Origin: Deltaproteobacteria bacterium
GTDB lineage: Bacteria > Myxococcota_A > Polyangia > Polyangiales > Polyangiaceae
Direction of reading: 5' to 3'
Assembly (NCBI GenBank): GCA_016218915.1
Contig: JACRCQ010000022.1
Span: forward strand, 186,001-250,000
Length of the DNA stretch: 64,000 bases
Every line of letters begins with the position of its first letter. Within the stretch, counting starts at the first letter, position 1. The translations under genes and the position numbers were made by a program. Shown in pieces: positions 27,895 to 36,617 of the stretch. The notes under the pieces are model-generated. The model saw only the letters and a program-made list of their open reading frames with translations. It made no database searches and had not been told where the DNA came from.

Positions 27895-30138
27895 TCAGCG
27901 AGGCCTGAATCCGCCGCCACCGCCGTCGCGCGGTGGCCCGCGACGCGGTCCGCGGTCGCCACGGCTGCCACGATCGCGCGGTGGCCCACGGTCCGGGCGG
28001 TCGCCGGATGGACGCTCTCCGGGAGGCGGTCCTTCGCCCGGAGGAGGCGGAGGCAGGAGCTCCTTGCGGCTCAAGCGAACCTTGCCCTCGCGGTCGATGC
28101 TCAGGACCTTGACCTCGCAGGGATCGCCCTCATGCAGCACGTCTTCCACGCGCTCGATGCGCTGGTGCGCGATCTCCGAGATGTGCAGGAGCCCGTCGAT
28201 GTTGGGCAAGATCTCCACGAACGCGCCGAAGTCCACGATGCGCTTGACCGTACCCTTGTAGATCGCGTTGACCTCGGGCTCAGCCGTGAGCCCCTTGATG
28301 ATGTCCAGAGCCCGCTTCACAGCGTCTGGATCCGACGACGCGACGTTGACCGTGCCATCGTCTTCCACGTCGATGGTCACGCCGGTCTGGTCCACGATGC
28401 CCTTGATCGTCTTGCCGCCAGGTCCGATCACGAGGCGGATCTGGTCAGGCTTGACCTTGATGGAGGTGATGCGGGGCGCCCACTTGGACATCTCCGGGCG
28501 GGGGCCGGGCAGCGCCTCGAGCATCTTGCCGAGGATGTACAGACGCCCTTCGCGCGCCTGATCCAGGGCTGCTGCCATGATGTCGCGCGACAGCCCCTTG
28601 ATCTTGATGTCCATCTGGATCGCGGTCACGCCTCGGGCCGTGCCGCACACCTTGAAGTCCATGTCGCCAAGGTGGTCTTCGTCGCCGAGGATGTCGCTCA
28701 GGATCGCGGTGCGATCGCCTTCCTTGATCAGCCCCATCGCGATGCCCGCGACCGGCGACTTGATCTGCACGCCAGCGTCCATCAGCGACAGGCAGGCGCC
28801 GCACACGCTCGCCATGGACGACGACCCGTTGGACTCGAGCACCTCGGCCACGATGCGGATCGTGTAGGGGAAGTTCTCGGCCGGGATCATGCCGACCAGC
28901 GCGAGCTCTGCGAGGTGGCCGTGGCCGATCTCGCGTCGCCCGGGCGAGCCCACACGCTTGCACTCGCCCGTGGAGTAGGGCGGGAAGTTGTAGTGCAGCA
29001 TGAACGACTTGTAGGAATCGCCCAGCAGGTTGTCGATCTTCTGCTCGTCCTGGCTGGTGCCGAGCGTGGTGACCACGATCGCCTGGGTCTCGCCGCGCTG
29101 GAACAGCGCTGAGCCGTGCGTGCGCGGCAGCAGGCCGACCTCGCAGGAGATCGGACGGATCGTGCGGACGTCGCGCCCGTCGATGCGCTTGCCCTGGGAC
29201 AGGATCATCTCGCGCATCTCGCGCCCCTTGATCTCGTCCTCGTAGTAGGCCTTGAGCGCCTTCTCCCAGGTGGTGACCAGCTCAGCGCCGAACTCGGCCG
29301 TGAGCTTCTCGAACGCCTGGGTCTTGATCGCCTTGTAGGTGTTGTAGCGAAGCTGCTTGTCCGCGATCCCGAGCGCCTTCCTGGTCTCGTCGATCGTGAG
29401 CTCGTGGAGCTTGCGCGTGAGGTGCTCGGGCGTGAGCTTGCGCTCGAACGGGCGCTTGGGCTTGCCCACGGACTCGCGCAGACGCTCGATCAGGTCGAGG
29501 ATCGGTTGGGCGCTCTTGTGCGCGAACATCAGCGCCTCGACCAGGTCGGTCTCCTGGACTTCCTTGCAGCCGCCTTCGACCATCACCACGGCGTCGCGAG
29601 AGCAGGCGACCACGATGTCGATGTCGCTGGTCTCGAGCTGCTCGAACGTCGGGAACGCGATGAACTCGCCGTCGATCCGCCCCACGCGCACACCCGCGAT
29701 CGGGCCGTCCCAGGGGATGTCGCTGATGTGCAGCGCTGCCGAGGCGCCGGTCAGGGCCAGCACGTCGGATGCGTTGATCTTGTCGGCCGACAGCACGGTG
29801 GCGATGACCTGGGTCTCGCACCTGTAACCTTCGGGGAAGAGCGGGCGCAGCGGACGGTCCGTCAGGCGGGCGGTGAGCACCTCGTAGTCGCGTGGGCGTC
29901 CTTCGCGCTTGAAGAACCCGCCCGGAATCTTGCCGGCGGCGAACGTCTTCTCGATGTACTCGCAGGTGAGCGGGAAGAAGTCGATGCCTGGGCGCTCGTC
30001 GGTGCTGGAGACCGCGGTCGACAGCACGACGGTCTCGCCGAGGGTGATGAGCACCGCGCCGTGAGCCTGCTTGGCGAGGCGGCCGGTTTCGATGGTGATG
30101 TCTACGGAACCAACTCGAACAGTTTCTCGTACGAACAT
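27895..30138 (-). CDS. pnp: Polyribonucleotide nucleotidyltransferase (PNPase)
   Basis: 747 residues with the full PNPase layout: two RNase PH domains (first at about 10-145; second from about 310 with [20 protein letters not shown]), an intervening helical domain, a KH domain ([19 protein letters not shown]) and an S1 domain ([18 protein letters not shown]). The enzyme degrades RNA 3' to 5' by phosphorolysis within the degradosome. The last about 45 residues are an Arg/Gly/Pro/Asp tail ([19 protein letters not shown]) that could bind RNA or partners. AGGAGA precedes the ATG at 30138. It is downstream of rpsO, as in most bacteria. Confidence 0.97.
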   Translation of the reverse strand: MFVRETVRVGSVDITIETGRLAKQAHGAVLITLGETVVLSTAVSSTDERPGIDFFPLTCEYIEKTFAAGKIPGGFFKREGRPRDYEVLTARLTDRPLRPLFPEGYRCETQVIATVLSADKINASDVLALTGASAALHISDIPWDGPIAGVRVGRIDGEFIAFPTFEQLETSDIDIVVACSRDAVVMVEGGCKEVQETDLVEALMFAHKSAQPILDLIERLRESVGKPKRPFERKLTPEHLTRKLHELTIDETRKALGIADKQLRYNTYKAIKTQAFEKLTAEFGAELVTTWEKALKAYYEDEIKGREMREMILSQGKRIDGRDVRTIRPISCEVGLLPRTHGSALFQRGETQAIVVTTLGTSQDEQKIDNLLGDSYKSFMLHYNFPPYSTGECKRVGSPGRREIGHGHLAELALVGMIPAENFPYTIRIVAEVLESNGSSSMASVCGACLSLMDAGVQIKSPVAGIAMGLIKEGDRTAILSDILGDEDHLGDMDFKVCGTARGVTAIQMDIKIKGLSRDIMAAALDQAREGRLYILGKMLEALPGPRPEMSKWAPRITSIKVKPDQIRLVIGPGGKTIKGIVDQTGVTIDVEDDGTVNVASSDPDAVKRALDIIKGLTAEPEVNAIYKGTVKRIVDFGAFVEILPNIDGLLHISEIAHQRIERVEDVLHEGDPCEVKVLSIDREGKVRLSRKELLPPPPPGEGPPPGERPSGDRPDRGPPRDRGSRGDRGPRRGPPRDGGGGGFRPR

Positions 30139-30316
30139 GGTGAGGAACGTCTCCTTCGACGGCCGCGTCTGCGGCGTGTCGAGACGGCGGACGCAATCGA
30201 AGCGCCTTCTTCCTCGGTTCCTGGGCGCGAGCGCGGCATCGCAGCTCGTGCGCACGAATCGAAGACGAAGTGGCTCATGATCACGTCCAAGGTGGACAAG
30301 CGGAAGCGTGGTGGGT

Positions 30317-30351
30317 GCGCGATCGGCGTCGGTGAGGATCGCCGATCGCGC
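30317..30351 (-). promoter_or_regulatory. Strong hairpin in the rpsO-pnp intergenic region
   Basis: Perfect 12-bp inverted repeat, GCGCGATCGGCG at 30317-30328 and CGCCGATCGCGC at 30340-30351, 11-base loop. It lies 21 bases after the rpsO stop and 179 bases before the pnp start on the same transcript. In E. coli this interval carries an rpsO terminator and an RNase III-cleaved stem that governs pnp autoregulation; an equivalent role here is inferred from position. Confidence 0.6.
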
Positions 30352-30372
30352 GGACCGTCAAGCGACGGGTGG

Positions 30373-30642
30373 TTACTTGCGCAGCTCGAGATCGGCGACG
30401 ACCTTGCGGTACCGATCGATGTTGGTCTTCTTGAGGTAGTCGAGCAGGCGCCTGCGCTGGCCGACGAGCTTGAGCAGACCGCGACGCGAGTGGTGGTCCT
30501 TCTTGTGGGTCTTGAAGTGCTCGGCGAGGTAGTCGATGCGCCGGGTGATCAAGGCGACCTGGACCTCGGGCGAGCCCGTGTCCTTGTCGTGGCGTTTGAA
30601 GGTGGTGACGATCGTCGCTTTCTGTTCCGTGTTCAGCGTCAT
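30373..30642 (-). CDS. rpsO: 30S ribosomal protein S15
   Basis: 89 residues, exactly the usual S15 length. It contains the conserved [34 protein letters not shown] and [10 protein letters not shown] segments that bind 16S rRNA helices in the central domain. GGGAG lies just before the ATG. It is followed by a hairpin and pnp, the common rpsO-pnp order. A clear promoter lies about 90-115 bases upstream. Confidence 0.98.
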   Translation of the reverse strand: MTLNTEQKATIVTTFKRHDKDTGSPEVQVALITRRIDYLAEHFKTHKKDHHSRRGLLKLVGQRRRLLDYLKKTNIDRYRKVVADLELRK

Positions 30643-30731
30643 GGGTTGGCTCCCATGTGACACCCGGACCGGAGGTCGACGCCAAAGAGAGCGTCTTGCC
30701 CCATCGCCGGGCCAATAACCAAGGGCACGGG

Positions 30732-30759
30732 AGTATACGCGCCGGCGGACGCCGGTCAA
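30732..30759 (-). promoter_or_regulatory. Sigma70-type promoter of rpsO-pnp
   Basis: On the minus strand, TTGACC at 30759-30754, a 16-base GC-rich spacer and TATACT at 30737-30732. The start should be at about 30725, giving a leader of about 80 bases before rpsO. That is long enough for the S15 autoregulatory structure known in other bacteria, although I did not identify one. Confidence 0.7.
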
Positions 30760-30814
30760 CCAGCGTATGAAATTCGTCGAAGTCCTACGAAAAAAGGCGC
30801 TATCGTGCGCGGCC

Positions 30815-31702
30815 ATGCGCCCGCAACCCAAGGACCCGCTGCAGGAAGCGATCGACCAGGCCTGCAACGGACGCGCCGCAACCTTGCACGCGTTCCTGGA
30901 GCGCCATGGAGCCCTGCCTGGCCCGCGACCCAACCTCAAGCTCGCCAAGGCTGCCGCCGTGGCCCTGGTTGCAAAGGGACCCGCTGGCGCCCAGCTGCTG
31001 CTCGCCATGCGCAAGCTCGGCCCCGGCCAAGCCGCGGAGAAGACCTCCGGCGAGTTCCTCCCCGTTGTGGGGGTCCTCGGGATCGGGGTCGAGGCCGCAC
31101 GCGGCGTCCCAGACAGGATCGCCGAGGTGCTCACCGAGCTGCAGCCGTTCTCCGAGGACCCGCGCGGGCACGTGCGAGGCGCGGTCATTCCTGCGCTGCG
31201 TGAGGTGCTCGAGGCGCACAAGGATGAGACAGTTCGTGCGCTGCAGACGTGGACCGACGGGTACTTGCAGGGGTGTGCAGCGCTGGACGCGATCGCAGAG
31301 CCAGTGATCCTCCAGCACATGAAGGATGCTGACGAGCTGGTGGCGCGGCTGCAGGAGGCGTTCGACCTGATCGATCAGGCGCCGCGGTCGCACGAGCGAT
31401 CCCAGGGGTACCGCGCGCTTCTGCGCGCGATCGGAGCCACGCCGGCGATCGTGGGCAAGCGTTTTCCGGCACAGATCGCGCGCTGGCTCGAAGAGCGCGC
31501 CACCACGCAGCACCCCGAGCTCCGGGAGGTGATCGACAAGTCGATCCACGCCATGCGCGGCGCAGGCGTACGTCACGCAGACCTGGAGCAGGCCCAGCGC
31601 GCGCTTCAGGACTCCGAGCGCGCCCCGCGTGATCCGCGCAGCTATGTCGGTCCGACCCGATCGCGGGGCAAGAAGGCCAGGAGCCGCGGCGCGCAGAAGT
31701 AG
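30815..31702 (+). CDS. Alpha-helical (HEAT-like) repeat protein of unknown function
   Basis: 295 residues, no signal or TM. Leu/Ala-rich amphipathic helices throughout (for example [60 protein letters not shown]) suggest a HEAT/ARM-type solenoid. The C-terminus is basic ([14 protein letters not shown]), which could contact nucleic acid. The ATG at 30815 was chosen over 30767 because the extra N-terminal residues are coded by the region that holds the divergent rpsO leader. It converges on the DUF234 ATPase gene with a 21-base gap. Confidence 0.65.
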   Translation: MRPQPKDPLQEAIDQACNGRAATLHAFLERHGALPGPRPNLKLAKAAAVALVAKGPAGAQLLLAMRKLGPGQAAEKTSGEFLPVVGVLGIGVEAARGVPDRIAEVLTELQPFSEDPRGHVRGAVIPALREVLEAHKDETVRALQTWTDGYLQGCAALDAIAEPVILQHMKDADELVARLQEAFDLIDQAPRSHERSQGYRALLRAIGATPAIVGKRFPAQIARWLEERATTQHPELREVIDKSIHAMRGAGVRHADLEQAQRALQDSERAPRDPRSYVGPTRSRGKKARSRGAQK

Positions 31703-31723
31703 CGCCAGCCGCGCGTCGCCGGG

Positions 31724-33109
31724 CTATCGCCCTGCCCGGTAGAGATCCTCCAGCGAATGCACTCGGCACCACGAGGGCGCAGAGCGGACCGGGTTGCGCA
31801 GGAAGATCCGCGGCGAGATGGTTGCATTGCGACGATTGTCATACAGGGGAAGACGGTCCTTGAGCTCCTGGGCGACCGCAGCCACGGAGCGTACGGCTCC
31901 CCACTTGCACTCGCCCAGGTCCGTGACGTTGTCGTCGCGGAGCCCGACCACGTCGATCTGGACGCCTGGCGCCCAGTAATCGCCGATCTGATAGGAGGCA
32001 TTCACGCCTTCGGAGCGATAGAGCGCAGGCAGGGCCTCGCGGCAGAGCCGCTCAAAGGCGACCCCGAAGAACGAGTCGAGCTCTGGGCGAATCTTCTCGC
32101 GCAAGGTGCGCACAGGGCCTGCGTGGCGCAGGAAGCTCAGAGTGGGGAAGACGAACCGGAACCAGAATCTGAGCAGCGGGTCGGACAGGACGAAGCGCAC
32201 GTTGCGCCTGGGGGCCGGACGATCGGTCAGGGGATATCTACGCTCCACGTAGCCGAGCGACGCGAGCTGGTCGAGATAGTAGGCCACGCTTCGGTCGACC
32301 CCGGACTCGCGCGCAATCTCCACAGCCGACGAGGTCCCCGCAGCCACGGTGGTGAGCACCGCATGGTAGCTCTCCACCTCGCGCAGCTCTTCGCGCAGCA
32401 GGAACTCGGGCTCGCGGAACAGCACGGAAAACTCATCGAGAATCCGGTCCTGCAGGTTGTGCTCGACCGACAGGGAGTCGTCGAGGCAGCGCAGGTACAG
32501 CGGGATTCCCCCGCACAGGAACCGGGCGCGCGCGTGGTCGACTGCGGACCAGCGTGGATGGAACTTCGCGGCTTCCGCGTACCCGAAGGGTTGCAGGAGG
32601 ATCTGCCCGGTGCGTCGTCCGTACAGAGGACTCTTCTTGCCGAGCACCTCGCGCTCCATGAACCCGAGGAACGAGCCGCACAGGATGAGAAAGACCTTGC
32701 CGGACTTGCTCCAGTCGCGGTCCCACAGCTCCTGAAGCACAGAGGGCAGGTCCGGGCTCGCCTCTGCAGTCCACTGGAACTCGTCGAGCACGATGGCGAG
32801 CTTGCCCGGCCCTTTCCAGCGGTCGACCACAGCGGTCAAGGCAGCACGCCAATCGCGGGCGGCGTAGTCGGCAAGGAGCGGCTCCTGAAGGCAGCCGGCG
32901 GCTTCCTGCAGGAGCTGGCGTCGGTGACGATCGCCCGGGGCCTTGCTGCCGACGAAGTAGATGCCGGGCTTGTCTCGCAGGAAGCGCAGGATGAGCTCGC
33001 TCTTGCCCACACGGCGTCGTCCGTAGATCGGGAAGAACGCGGACGCGCGCTGCTGCCACGCTTTCTGGAGAGCTTCGAGCTCCCGGGTCCTGCCCACGAA
33101 CTCCGTCAT
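31724..33109 (-). CDS. AAA ATPase of the archaeal-ATPase/DUF234 type
   Basis: 461 residues. It starts MTEFVGRTRELEALQ and has a Walker A GRRRVGKSELI (K36), a Walker B-like AIVLDEFQW and a sensor segment FLILCGSFLGFMER. A winged-helix middle segment is followed by the DUF234 region (FVLSDPLLRFWFRFVFP) and a nuclease-like C-terminus (QIDVVGLRDDN with GECKWG, resembling the D-ExK of restriction-type folds). Family members are ATP-binding proteins of unclear role, often laterally transferred. CGGAG precedes the ATG at 33109. Three palindromes lie upstream. Confidence 0.88.
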   Translation of the reverse strand: MTEFVGRTRELEALQKAWQQRASAFFPIYGRRRVGKSELILRFLRDKPGIYFVGSKAPGDRHRRQLLQEAAGCLQEPLLADYAARDWRAALTAVVDRWKGPGKLAIVLDEFQWTAEASPDLPSVLQELWDRDWSKSGKVFLILCGSFLGFMEREVLGKKSPLYGRRTGQILLQPFGYAEAAKFHPRWSAVDHARARFLCGGIPLYLRCLDDSLSVEHNLQDRILDEFSVLFREPEFLLREELREVESYHAVLTTVAAGTSSAVEIARESGVDRSVAYYLDQLASLGYVERRYPLTDRPAPRRNVRFVLSDPLLRFWFRFVFPTLSFLRHAGPVRTLREKIRPELDSFFGVAFERLCREALPALYRSEGVNASYQIGDYWAPGVQIDVVGLRDDNVTDLGECKWGAVRSVAAVAQELKDRLPLYDNRRNATISPRIFLRNPVRSAPSWCRVHSLEDLYRAGR

Positions 33110-33154
33110 GATTCCGCTCCGAGATCTCCCTTGGCCATCGGGGCCGACCTGTCC

Positions 33155-33195
33155 ACTTGACAAGTCGTAACTTGACAAGTCATGACTTGTCAAGT
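33155..33195. promoter_or_regulatory. Three palindromic sites at 15-bp spacing upstream of the DUF234 ATPase
   Basis: ACTTGACAAGT at 33155-33165 and 33170-33180, and ACTTGTCAAGT at 33185-33195. Each is a palindrome around one central base, with exactly 15 bp between starts; the last two together form a perfect 26-bp palindrome. On the minus strand TTGACA within the array, with TTACGA 17 bases on, could be a promoter. They lie 46-86 bases before the ATPase start, in a 133-base gap, so an operator is the likely role. Confidence 0.65.
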
Positions 33196-33242
33196 CGGGT
33201 CTTGCCCAGCCGCGCCCCGCGGCGCTGCGCACGCCTGAGGCC

Positions 33243-35039
33243 TCAGCGTCCGCGCAGCGCGCCCAGCAGCTCGATCAGCCGCTCCCGGCTGGGCGCGGCG
33301 CGCACCGCCTCCAGCGCGGCGCGAGTCCGGTCCGTGCGGAAGCCCTCCACGCGCTCCACCACCAGCTCGGCCAGGGCGGCAGCGATCCAGGCCGACGCGT
33401 CCCCGGTGGATGCGTCGGCGAGCCGCTCCATCTCCGACAAAAGCACGGCGGGCTCGGTCTGCGCCAGCGCGCCGGAGAAGCAGCGCGGGCAGGTTCGAGG
33501 ATCGCAGTGATCGCACCGGATGAGCCGGCCCACGCGCCGGTTGACCGCTGCGGCATTCTGCGCGCCGAGCTGCTGTTGCCACGCATCGCGCAGGGCTGTG
33601 AACGTCTTGAAGTGCCGCAACCCCTGGAACAGCTCGCGCCAACCCACGGTGGGCGGGAACCGCCAGACCTTGGCGCGGAGCGGGATCGCTACCTCGTCAG
33701 CCTCGTCCGCAGCAGCTGCAGGCGGCCCCTTGAGCGTGAGCAGACGGGCCGGGATCTCGGTCAGCCCCTGGGACGCGGCCACGCTGTGGGCTTCGCGCAC
33801 CGTGTGATCCAGCTCCCAATGGTTCAGAGGCCAGTGGTGCAGCAAAAGCTTGCGCACGGCGTCCGGCGCGAACGCCAGACGGGGCGCGCACTCATCGAGC
33901 ACCGCAGCGGCGAGCCACGGCAGCTCCCACCGGCGCCAGCGCAGCGGGGGCACCTCCACGATTCCGGCCTCTCCACCCATGCGAGCGAACAGGTCGTGGG
34001 GGAAGCGCGCAGGATCCCGAAGCACGTCCGGCCGGTTGGTGGCGAATACCATGAGACCGCGGATCTTCTTGCGAGCCATGCTGTCGCCCCGCGGGCGGAA
34101 CGTCCACTCCGTGAGGATGTCGGTCAAGTGCTGCTTCAGCCGCTCGTTGAGCGTGTGGACCTCGTCGATGAGAACCACGCCCGCAGCATCGACGACCACG
34201 TCCAGGTGCCCTTGCTGGTCTGGCACTTTGCGGCCGTCGTGGGCAAAGTCGCGGCATCCGGTGAGCGCAACGAGATCGATCTCCTGCTCGACTGCAACCG
34301 GATGGACGGCTGCGAAGCGCGGAGCGCCGACAACAGAGTAGACCGCTTTGGCGAGCGTGGTCTTTCCGCAGCCGGGCTCCCCCGCAAGGATGAAGGGCTC
34401 GCCAGCCTCCCAGCGCTCGGACGTGGCCGAACGCGGCACGGGCATGCGTCGGGTCGCGCGACGGTGCAGCTGGCTGATCACCTGCATCGTCGCCAGGGAG
34501 TAGAAGCGGAAGCCAGGCGTGCTGAGGCCTTTCCTCGCCTCTGCGGCCACAGGGGCCACCCGCTGCCACGCCGCTTTCTCGTCTTGTGGCACGTGCCACA
34601 GGACTGCGGCGCCCACGGCTACGGCGGACCAGGGAGCCACGATCGCGCGGACCGGGCCGTCGAGGGGCGCAAGGTCGATCCACAGTCGACTCGTGCCTGC
34701 GGCTTCGGTTTCCACGACGAGCTCGCCCTTGTCCAACAGGGAGAAGCGGGTGGGTGCGCGGGAGACATCGCAATAGAGGTCACCGGACGGCACGAGGATC
34801 TCCCAGCCGCCTGGGGCCTCGGTCAGCACCGGCTCGTCGACCGACGCCCTGCGGAGCACCAAGGATTCGCCCGGACGCAGCGTCACTGCAGCGAGCCGAT
34901 CAGGGTCCAGCACGACCTGCGGATGCTTGGGAGCGTTGGGACGCGGCAGGGGCCAGAGCCAGATCAACGTATGCGCACCGCGGCCGGTTCTGTCGACGAG
35001 CTCGCCACGGGTGACGGTAAGTGTCTCAGGAGGCTCCAT
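33243..35039 (-). CDS. AAA+ ATPase resembling a degenerate sigma54 activator, with zinc-type Cys cluster
   Basis: 598 residues. Residues about 1-150 are beta-rich without a clear signature. The AAA+ domain has Walker A GEPGCGKTTLAK (about 218-229) and Walker B VVLIDEVHTL (about 287-296). The stretch from LTGCRDFAHDGRKVPDQQGH to QHLTDILTEWTFRPRGDS aligns by eye with the NtrC-type activator core, but the GAFTGA loop that contacts sigma54 is absent. A C-x2-C-x4-C-x2-C cluster (CDHCDPRTCPRC) lies near residues 505-516. It could be an ATP-driven remodeller rather than a transcription activator. It is divergent from a VWA lipoprotein gene. Confidence 0.72.
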   Translation of the reverse strand: MEPPETLTVTRGELVDRTGRGAHTLIWLWPLPRPNAPKHPQVVLDPDRLAAVTLRPGESLVLRRASVDEPVLTEAPGGWEILVPSGDLYCDVSRAPTRFSLLDKGELVVETEAAGTSRLWIDLAPLDGPVRAIVAPWSAVAVGAAVLWHVPQDEKAAWQRVAPVAAEARKGLSTPGFRFYSLATMQVISQLHRRATRRMPVPRSATSERWEAGEPFILAGEPGCGKTTLAKAVYSVVGAPRFAAVHPVAVEQEIDLVALTGCRDFAHDGRKVPDQQGHLDVVVDAAGVVLIDEVHTLNERLKQHLTDILTEWTFRPRGDSMARKKIRGLMVFATNRPDVLRDPARFPHDLFARMGGEAGIVEVPPLRWRRWELPWLAAAVLDECAPRLAFAPDAVRKLLLHHWPLNHWELDHTVREAHSVAASQGLTEIPARLLTLKGPPAAAADEADEVAIPLRAKVWRFPPTVGWRELFQGLRHFKTFTALRDAWQQQLGAQNAAAVNRRVGRLIRCDHCDPRTCPRCFSGALAQTEPAVLLSEMERLADASTGDASAWIAAALAELVVERVEGFRTDRTRAALEAVRAAPSRERLIELLGALRGR

Positions 35040-35217
35040 CCGGGCGGAAGACTATACAGCGGCAGACGAGAGGGTCACAAGCGGCTCACCTCCGACCGGC
35101 ATGATCGACGCGAGCTCTCCGTGCGACCTGGACGACCTTCGCACCTCGCCCGCGTACGCGATCCGTCGTATGCTCACGGGGACGGCTTGGTCATGCTTGT
35201 GCGCGGAGGTTGAGCTC

Positions 35218-36468
35218 ATGCGTGTCGCGCTCGGAATGCTCGGGATTGGTGTCGTAGCTGGAAGCGCTCTGTTCGTTGCTTGCGGAGGCGGCGACACGGA
35301 GAATCTCTTCAATCCCACGGGCACAGGCGGGACGGCTGGGAGTACCGGAGGGAGTGGACAGGGCGGCAGCGCTGAAGGTGGATCGTCTGGGCAAGGTGGT
35401 TCAGCCAAGGGTGGCGCTTCCGGGCAAGGGGGCACGGCCCAGGGAGGCGCGGGGGGCAACGCAGGAGGCGCGGGAACCGGCGGCACCGCAGGGACAGGCG
35501 GAGTCGGGGGCGCATCAGGCGGCGGCAGCGGCGGCAGCGGCGGCACCGCCGGAACCGGTGGCGGCGTTGACGCATGTGCGGTGCAGAGCCTGCCGGTAGC
35601 GCGAGTCGACTCCGAAACCTACCTGGTGTTCGACCGGTCCGGGAGCATGTCCGACGGTGCGGGGTCGGGGACGAAATGGACCGAGCTGCGCACCGCGCTC
35701 AACGCCTTCTTTGCGGAACCGGAGTCCGCGCCGTTGATCTTCGGCGTGACCCCCATGCCCCCTGTGGACAACAACACCAATCAGTGCGACCCGATGATGT
35801 ACGAGAAACCCCCTGTGATCCCCGGAGTTCTGGGACAAGGGAAGTCGACGGAGATTGCGACCTACCTCCAGCCCTTGAATCCGGACGGCACCTCGCCATG
35901 GTCCGCGGCGTTCACAGGCGCGATCGAATTCGCGAAGAGCCGTGCGACCGCGAACCCGGATCGCAACGTCACGGTCCTTCTGGCCGGCGACGCTCCGGCA
36001 ACCGATTGCGACGTAGCCATGGCGAACATCCAGGCGATCCTGGCCGCCGGGCAGTCAGGCACGCCTTCGATTCGCATGTACGTGATCGGGCTGCTCGTAG
36101 GGGGCGTCGCGCAGGATGTCACGGACATGAACTCGCTTGCCAGCGCGTCCGGCACCTATCCCCCATGGCTCCCCAACCCGCCGGCCTCCAGCAATATCGT
36201 GTCCGCGCTCCATGAGTATCGCGATCGCGTGGCGTGCGATGTGACGCTCCCGCTCGTGCAAGGCGCGCCGCCGGATCCCGCCAAGACCACGTTCGAGGTG
36301 CAATCCGGAGCATCGACCGTGGTCTCGCACGTTGCCGATGCGGCTTCTTGCGCTGGCAATGCCTGGTACAACATCGATCCTCTGCGCGGCCGCCTGTGCC
36401 CGCAAGTCTGCAAGACCGTGCTCGCCAGCCCGTCCGCGAAGATGGTGATCAAGACGTCCTGCCCGTAG
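35218..36468 (+). CDS. VWA-domain lipoprotein with Gly-rich linker
   Basis: 416 residues. GGAGG lies 8 bases before the ATG; lipobox FVAC. A Gly/Thr/Ala/Ser linker fills about residues 25-118. The von Willebrand A domain follows: YLVFDRSGSMSDG holds the MIDAS DxSxS (D139, S141, S143) and LLAGDAPATDCD is a second conserved block. About ten Cys occur later in the domain. Such proteins probably bind ligands or metal at the outer membrane. The frame is open upstream of the chosen start but has no signal peptide there. Confidence 0.85.
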   Translation: MRVALGMLGIGVVAGSALFVACGGGDTENLFNPTGTGGTAGSTGGSGQGGSAEGGSSGQGGSAKGGASGQGGTAQGGAGGNAGGAGTGGTAGTGGVGGASGGGSGGSGGTAGTGGGVDACAVQSLPVARVDSETYLVFDRSGSMSDGAGSGTKWTELRTALNAFFAEPESAPLIFGVTPMPPVDNNTNQCDPMMYEKPPVIPGVLGQGKSTEIATYLQPLNPDGTSPWSAAFTGAIEFAKSRATANPDRNVTVLLAGDAPATDCDVAMANIQAILAAGQSGTPSIRMYVIGLLVGGVAQDVTDMNSLASASGTYPPWLPNPPASSNIVSALHEYRDRVACDVTLPLVQGAPPDPAKTTFEVQSGASTVVSHVADAASCAGNAWYNIDPLRGRLCPQVCKTVLASPSAKMVIKTSCP

Positions 36469-36555
36469 CTCGCGGAGCGCTCCGACAGCAGATGGGTCCT
36501 TCCGCTTCGAAGCGCTTCCACGCCAGCTTGCCGTAGCCGGTGAGCCGCGCCGTCA

Positions 36556-36590
36556 GCGAGCGGGATTGCCCGACGAGCTCACCCGCTCGC
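36556..36590. terminator. Inverted repeat between convergent genes
   Basis: Perfect 9-bp inverted repeat, GCGAGCGGG at 36556-36564 and CCCGCTCGC at 36582-36590, with a 17-base loop. It lies in the 149-base gap between the VWA lipoprotein and CoA-transferase stop codons. A bidirectional terminator is likely, though there is no T-run. Confidence 0.45.
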
Positions 36591-36617
36591 CAGCGCTCGC
36601 GGCTCCTTTCTGCTGGA

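Noticed and set aside
29116..30660. A 514-codon plus-strand open frame opposite pnp and rpsO
   Set aside because: pnp and rpsO are certain; the antisense frame has no ribosome-binding site or domain.
33155..33195. Replication iterons or a plasmid origin
   Set aside because: Only three sites, no Rep gene, no AT-rich region and clear chromosomal neighbours.
33507..35213. A 568-codon plus-strand open frame opposite the AAA+ gene
   Set aside because: The minus strand has Walker A and B motifs; the plus-strand product has none.
33243..36468. MoxR-VWA chaperone pair
   Set aside because: The VWA protein is a lipoprotein outside the cytoplasm and the AAA+ core looks more like a sigma54 activator, so a direct MoxR-type partnership is unlikely.
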